A stretch of DNA of 17,406 nucleotides from an uncultured Fretibacterium sp. (lineage in GTDB: Bacteria; Synergistota; Synergistia; Synergistales; Aminobacteriaceae). A program made the translations under genes and the position numbers. The notes below the pieces were generated by a model that did no database searches, was not told the DNA's origin, and saw only the letters and a list, made by a program, of their open reading frames with translations. Location of the stretch: positions 1-17,406 of the forward strand of contig CALAUZ010000243.1 of NCBI GenBank assembly GCA_937892105.1, written 5' to 3'. This document shows positions 14,788-17,406 of this stretch, piece by piece (the stretch's first letter is position 1; the number at the start of each line of letters is the position of its first letter).

Positions 14788-16386
14788 TTACGCAATAATC
14801 TTCTTTGCCTCTTCCTGAATCTCCTTCAGGTGCTCCGGACTCACAAAGCTCTCAGCGTACAGCTTGCAGATGTTCTCCGTCCCTGAAGGCCTAGCCGCAA
14901 ACCATCCATCAGCTGTAGTAACCTTCAGGCCTCCGATAGATGCGTTATTGCCAGGAGCCTTCGTGAACTTCGCCGTAATCTTCCCTCCCGCAAGAGTATC
15001 AGCCTTGATGTCCTCAGGTGAGAGCTTGCCGAGCTTGGCCTTCTGTTCCGGTGTCGCAGGTGTGTCTATCCTCGCGTAATAGCTCGTCCCGTACTTCGCC
15101 GTAATCTCCGCATAATGTTCCGCAGGATTCTTCCCCGTCGTAGCCGTAATCTCGCACGCCAGCAAGTCCATGATTATTCCGTCCTTATCCGTCGTCCACA
15201 CGCTCCCATCTCTGCACAGGAATGACGCTCCGGCACTCTCCTCACCGCCAAAGCCCATAGACCCATCAAGTAGGCCATCAACGAACCACTTGAACCCTAC
15301 AGGCACTTCACATAACTTCCTGCCTATGCCCTCAGTTACTCGGTCAATGATCGAGCTTGAGACTACAGTTTTGCCGACTGCTGCATCTGCCCTCCAGCCC
15401 TTGCGCGACGTGAACAGGTGCTGAACTGCCACTGACAGATACGCGTTGGGATTCATGAGGCCTTGAGGAGTTACGATGCCGTGTCGGTCATAGTCCGTGT
15501 CATTGCCGAAAGCTATATCATAATCGTCCTTCAGCTTGATCAGATTCGCCATAGCATAAGGTGATGAGCAATCCATCCTGATTTTGCCGTCATGGTCAGG
15601 AGGCATGAACGAGAACGTAGGGTCAAGGTTAGGGTTGACGACCTCCAGATTCTTGATGCCGTAGACCTCAGCTATAGGCTCCCAGTAATAGATTCCCGAG
15701 CCGCCGAGAGGATCAGCACCGATCTTGAGTCCGGATTTCGCAACAGCCTCCATGTCCACAACTGACGCGAGAGCCTTAACGTAGGGCAGAACGTAATCGT
15801 AGAAGTGTACATTGTCCATCTTTATTGCACGCTCAAACGGGACACGCTTTATTGATGCGACTTGGCCGGACGCTATGAGTTCGTTAGCTCTGTTCTGAAT
15901 CTTGCTGGTGATCTCCGGGCTTGCCGGGCCTCCAGAAGGCGGGTCGTACTTTATGCCGCCGTCAGTAGGAGGGTTGTGTGAGGGAGTGATGACCATTCCA
16001 TCAGCCTGCTTATCGTGAGTGCGGTTATGCTCGAGAATAGCTCGTGAGACCACTGGAGTCGGAGTCGGGGCAAACTTCTCCTGAAGGATAAGCTCCACAC
16101 CCTGAGCTGCGAGGACTTCGACGCATGTTCTCATTGACGGTTCAGAGAGAGCGTGAGTGTCTGCTCCGAGATAGAGAGGGCCGGTGATGCCTTCTGAAGT
16201 CCTGTGCTCGACGACCGCCTGAGCTATCGCCAGAATATGAGCCTCGTTGAAGCTGTGGAGTGCTGATGAGCCGCGATGTCCTGATGTCCCGAAAGCCACC
16301 TGCTGAGTCTTGTCGTTCATGTCAGGAGCAAGAGTGTAGTAGTCGCTTATGAGTGAAGGAATGTTGACGATTTTCTTCGCCTGCAT
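14788..16386 (-). CDS. pgm: Phosphoglucomutase (alpha-D-glucose phosphate-specific)
   Basis: This cytoplasmic enzyme interconverts glucose 1-phosphate and glucose 6-phosphate, feeding glycogen, nucleotide-sugar and LPS precursor synthesis. At 532 residues it is close to E. coli Pgm (546) and aligns from the N-terminus ([20 protein letters not shown], then HILAIAQA). The phosphoserine is Ser136 in [20 protein letters not shown]. The metal loop is [11 protein letters not shown], the sugar-binding loop is [12 protein letters not shown], and the phosphate-binding loop is [14 protein letters not shown] near the C-terminus. I chose ATG 16386 because GGAGG sits 8 nt upstream. The frame is open to 16476, but those 30 codons lack a ribosome site and family similarity. 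The gene is monocistronic, with its own terminator and a divergent neighbour. Confidence 0.95.
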   Translation of the reverse strand: MQAKKIVNIPSLISDYYTLAPDMNDKTQQVAFGTSGHRGSSALHSFNEAHILAIAQAVVEHRTSEGITGPLYLGADTHALSEPSMRTCVEVLAAQGVELILQEKFAPTPTPVVSRAILEHNRTHDKQADGMVITPSHNPPTDGGIKYDPPSGGPASPEITSKIQNRANELIASGQVASIKRVPFERAIKMDNVHFYDYVLPYVKALASVVDMEAVAKSGLKIGADPLGGSGIYYWEPIAEVYGIKNLEVVNPNLDPTFSFMPPDHDGKIRMDCSSPYAMANLIKLKDDYDIAFGNDTDYDRHGIVTPQGLMNPNAYLSVAVQHLFTSRKGWRADAAVGKTVVSSSIIDRVTEGIGRKLCEVPVGFKWFVDGLLDGSMGFGGEESAGASFLCRDGSVWTTDKDGIIMDLLACEITATTGKNPAEHYAEITAKYGTSYYARIDTPATPEQKAKLGKLSPEDIKADTLAGGKITAKFTKAPGNNASIGGLKVTTADGWFAARPSGTENICKLYAESFVSPEHLKEIQEEAKKIIA

Positions 16387-16546
16387 AGAATTGACCTCCG
16401 TTCTTAGATTCGTTAATTTGGGATGTGCATAGTTTATAGCCCAAAGCTGAAAATTGGTAGTGTAATTTTCTCCCATTAATTCACGCTATCATATAAAAAT
16501 GAATAAGCTTTCAGTTGTGTTAATACCTACTGTGAAAGTTTGCGGC

Positions 16547-16552
16547 TATAAT
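16547..16552 (+). promoter_or_regulatory. Candidate -10 for the M20 peptidase gene
   Basis: TATAAT sits 32 bp upstream of the TTG start. No convincing -35 is seen at the correct spacing. Confidence 0.4.
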
Positions 16553-16583
16553 ACCGTCATTCCTAAGAAAGGCAGTGAACATT

Positions 16584-17406
16584 TTGCACACACACATTCT
16601 TAATACAGTTAATGATTTGCGTAATGACATGGTAGATACTCTCTCCAGCTTATGCCGCATTCCAGCAATCTCACCTCACAACGGAGGCACAGGTGAAGAG
16701 GCCAAGATTCAGGCCCTCAAGTCCATAATAGACAGCATGAACCTCAAGTATTCATCTCTCAGGATCGAGCGCGTAGATGACTCCGTATCTCCCACAGGCA
16801 ACAGGCCTTCACTCTTCCTTGAGTATCCAGGCAAGAAAGCACAACGACTCTGCATTCTCACGCATATTGACGTAGTTCCTGAAGGCGACCGCTCCCTCTG
16901 GACTATTGACCCGTTCTCTCCAGTCGTCAAAGACTCGAGACTCTACGGCAGGGGAGTCAGCGACAACGGAACCTGCCTCGTCTCCTCACTCTATGCTCTG
17001 AAGGCCATTGCTGACTCTGGCATCACTCCGGAGTACACGATACTTCTCGCGTTCGTAGCTGATGAAGAGATGGGCAGCCACTTCGGACTAGAGCCTCTCA
17101 TGGAGCGTGACATCTTCCGTCCTGATGACCTCGTCGTCGTCCCCGACTCTGGCAATGACGCAGGAGACTTCATAGAGACCGCAGAGAAAGCTATGTGGAA
17201 ACTCGCCTTCACCGTTACGGGCAAACAGGTTCACGCCTCGCTCCCTCACACGGGCATAAACGCCTGCAGAGTCGCCAATATGCTGGCCTACGAGGTCGAT
17301 GAAGCATTGCACAAAGCATTTCCTCAGGAAGACCAGACGTTCGAGCCGCCGTTCTCGACGTTCGAGCCTACCCGCCGAGCCGCTAATGTTCCTGCTGTAA
17401 CCATTG
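16584..17406 (+). CDS. M20-family metallopeptidase / amidohydrolase (partial, runs off window)
   Basis: About 274 codons are present and the 3' end lies outside the window. The protein is a zinc-dependent hydrolase of the M20 (DapE/ArgE/dipeptidase) family, which cleaves peptides or N-acyl amino acids. Zinc-site motifs are present: THIDVVPEG, YGRGVSDNG with the bridging Asp, the catalytic pair in ADEEMGS, and PDSG. The lid or dimerisation part begins FTVTGKQVHASLPHTGINA. The start is TTG at 16584, preceded by AAAGG about 11 nt upstream. It gives the usual N-terminal helix (ILNTVNDLRNDMVDTLSSLC) and then RIPAISP. The alternative ATG at 16629 cuts this helix and has no ribosome site. The exact substrate cannot be told; DapE needs better motif support. 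Confidence 0.88.
   Translation, partial: MHTHILNTVNDLRNDMVDTLSSLCRIPAISPHNGGTGEEAKIQALKSIIDSMNLKYSSLRIERVDDSVSPTGNRPSLFLEYPGKKAQRLCILTHIDVVPEGDRSLWTIDPFSPVVKDSRLYGRGVSDNGTCLVSSLYALKAIADSGITPEYTILLAFVADEEMGSHFGLEPLMERDIFRPDDLVVVPDSGNDAGDFIETAEKAMWKLAFTVTGKQVHASLPHTGINACRVANMLAYEVDEALHKAFPQEDQTFEPPFSTFEPTRRAANVPAVTI

Noticed and set aside
16387..16476. 30-codon N-terminal extension of phosphoglucomutase
   Set aside because: GGAGG precedes the ATG at 16386, and Pgm similarity begins there.
1..17406. CRISPR arrays, tRNA, rRNA genes or riboswitches
   Set aside because: No spaced direct repeats, cloverleaf or rRNA-like sequence was seen. The only direct-repeat array (14552-14617) has no spacers.

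Overview
The window comes from a diderm (LPS-type) bacterium. It carries lptA and lptB for LPS export and periplasm-directed proteins, and its protein style is most like anaerobic gut or rumen Synergistota. That phylum call is an inference from style and not a database result. Most genes look chromosomal and intact. Four places show decayed mobile or toxin-antitoxin DNA: 1-206, 3893-4256, 7654-8032 and 13687-13926.

Layout. Positions 1-640 are AT-rich and hold a frameshifted IS630-family transposase relic (minus) and an unrecognised ORF that begins inside the presumed IS end. Positions 645-3764 (minus) form the operon lptA-lptB-rlmD, with lptA/lptB overlapping by ATGA and rlmD starting inside the end of lptB. 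Positions 3765-4256 hold a 23-bp palindrome, a BrnT-type toxin relic with its middle deleted, and a small intact antitoxin-like gene. Positions 4321-9120 (minus) encode an AfuA/FbpA-type importer: substrate-binding protein, terminator, a 379-bp MITE-like element, a fused permease with an extra N-terminal sensor-like domain, and an ATPase.

Positions 9270-10706 (plus) encode an unusual membrane protein: a J-like domain without HPD, one membrane helix, a trypsin/HtrA-type protease domain, and an unassigned C-terminal domain. Positions 10759-13741 (minus) hold a large CotH-kinase-family protein and, 19 bp downstream, a previously unlisted 33-residue peptide gene. The CotH gene's 5' end overlaps a YafQ-type toxin relic on the other strand; it lacks a ribosome site and a full signal peptide. 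Positions 14024-14509 (minus) encode an orphan type IV prepilin with 19-bp tandem repeats upstream. Positions 14788-16386 (minus) are phosphoglucomutase, and 16584 to the window end (plus) is an M20 metallopeptidase cut by the edge.

The best candidates for something undescribed are the J-like/protease fusion, the CotH-peptide pair, and the permease with a built-in extracytoplasmic domain. The IS630 relic and the MITE-like element share a terminal motif, which suggests one family of elements has been active here.
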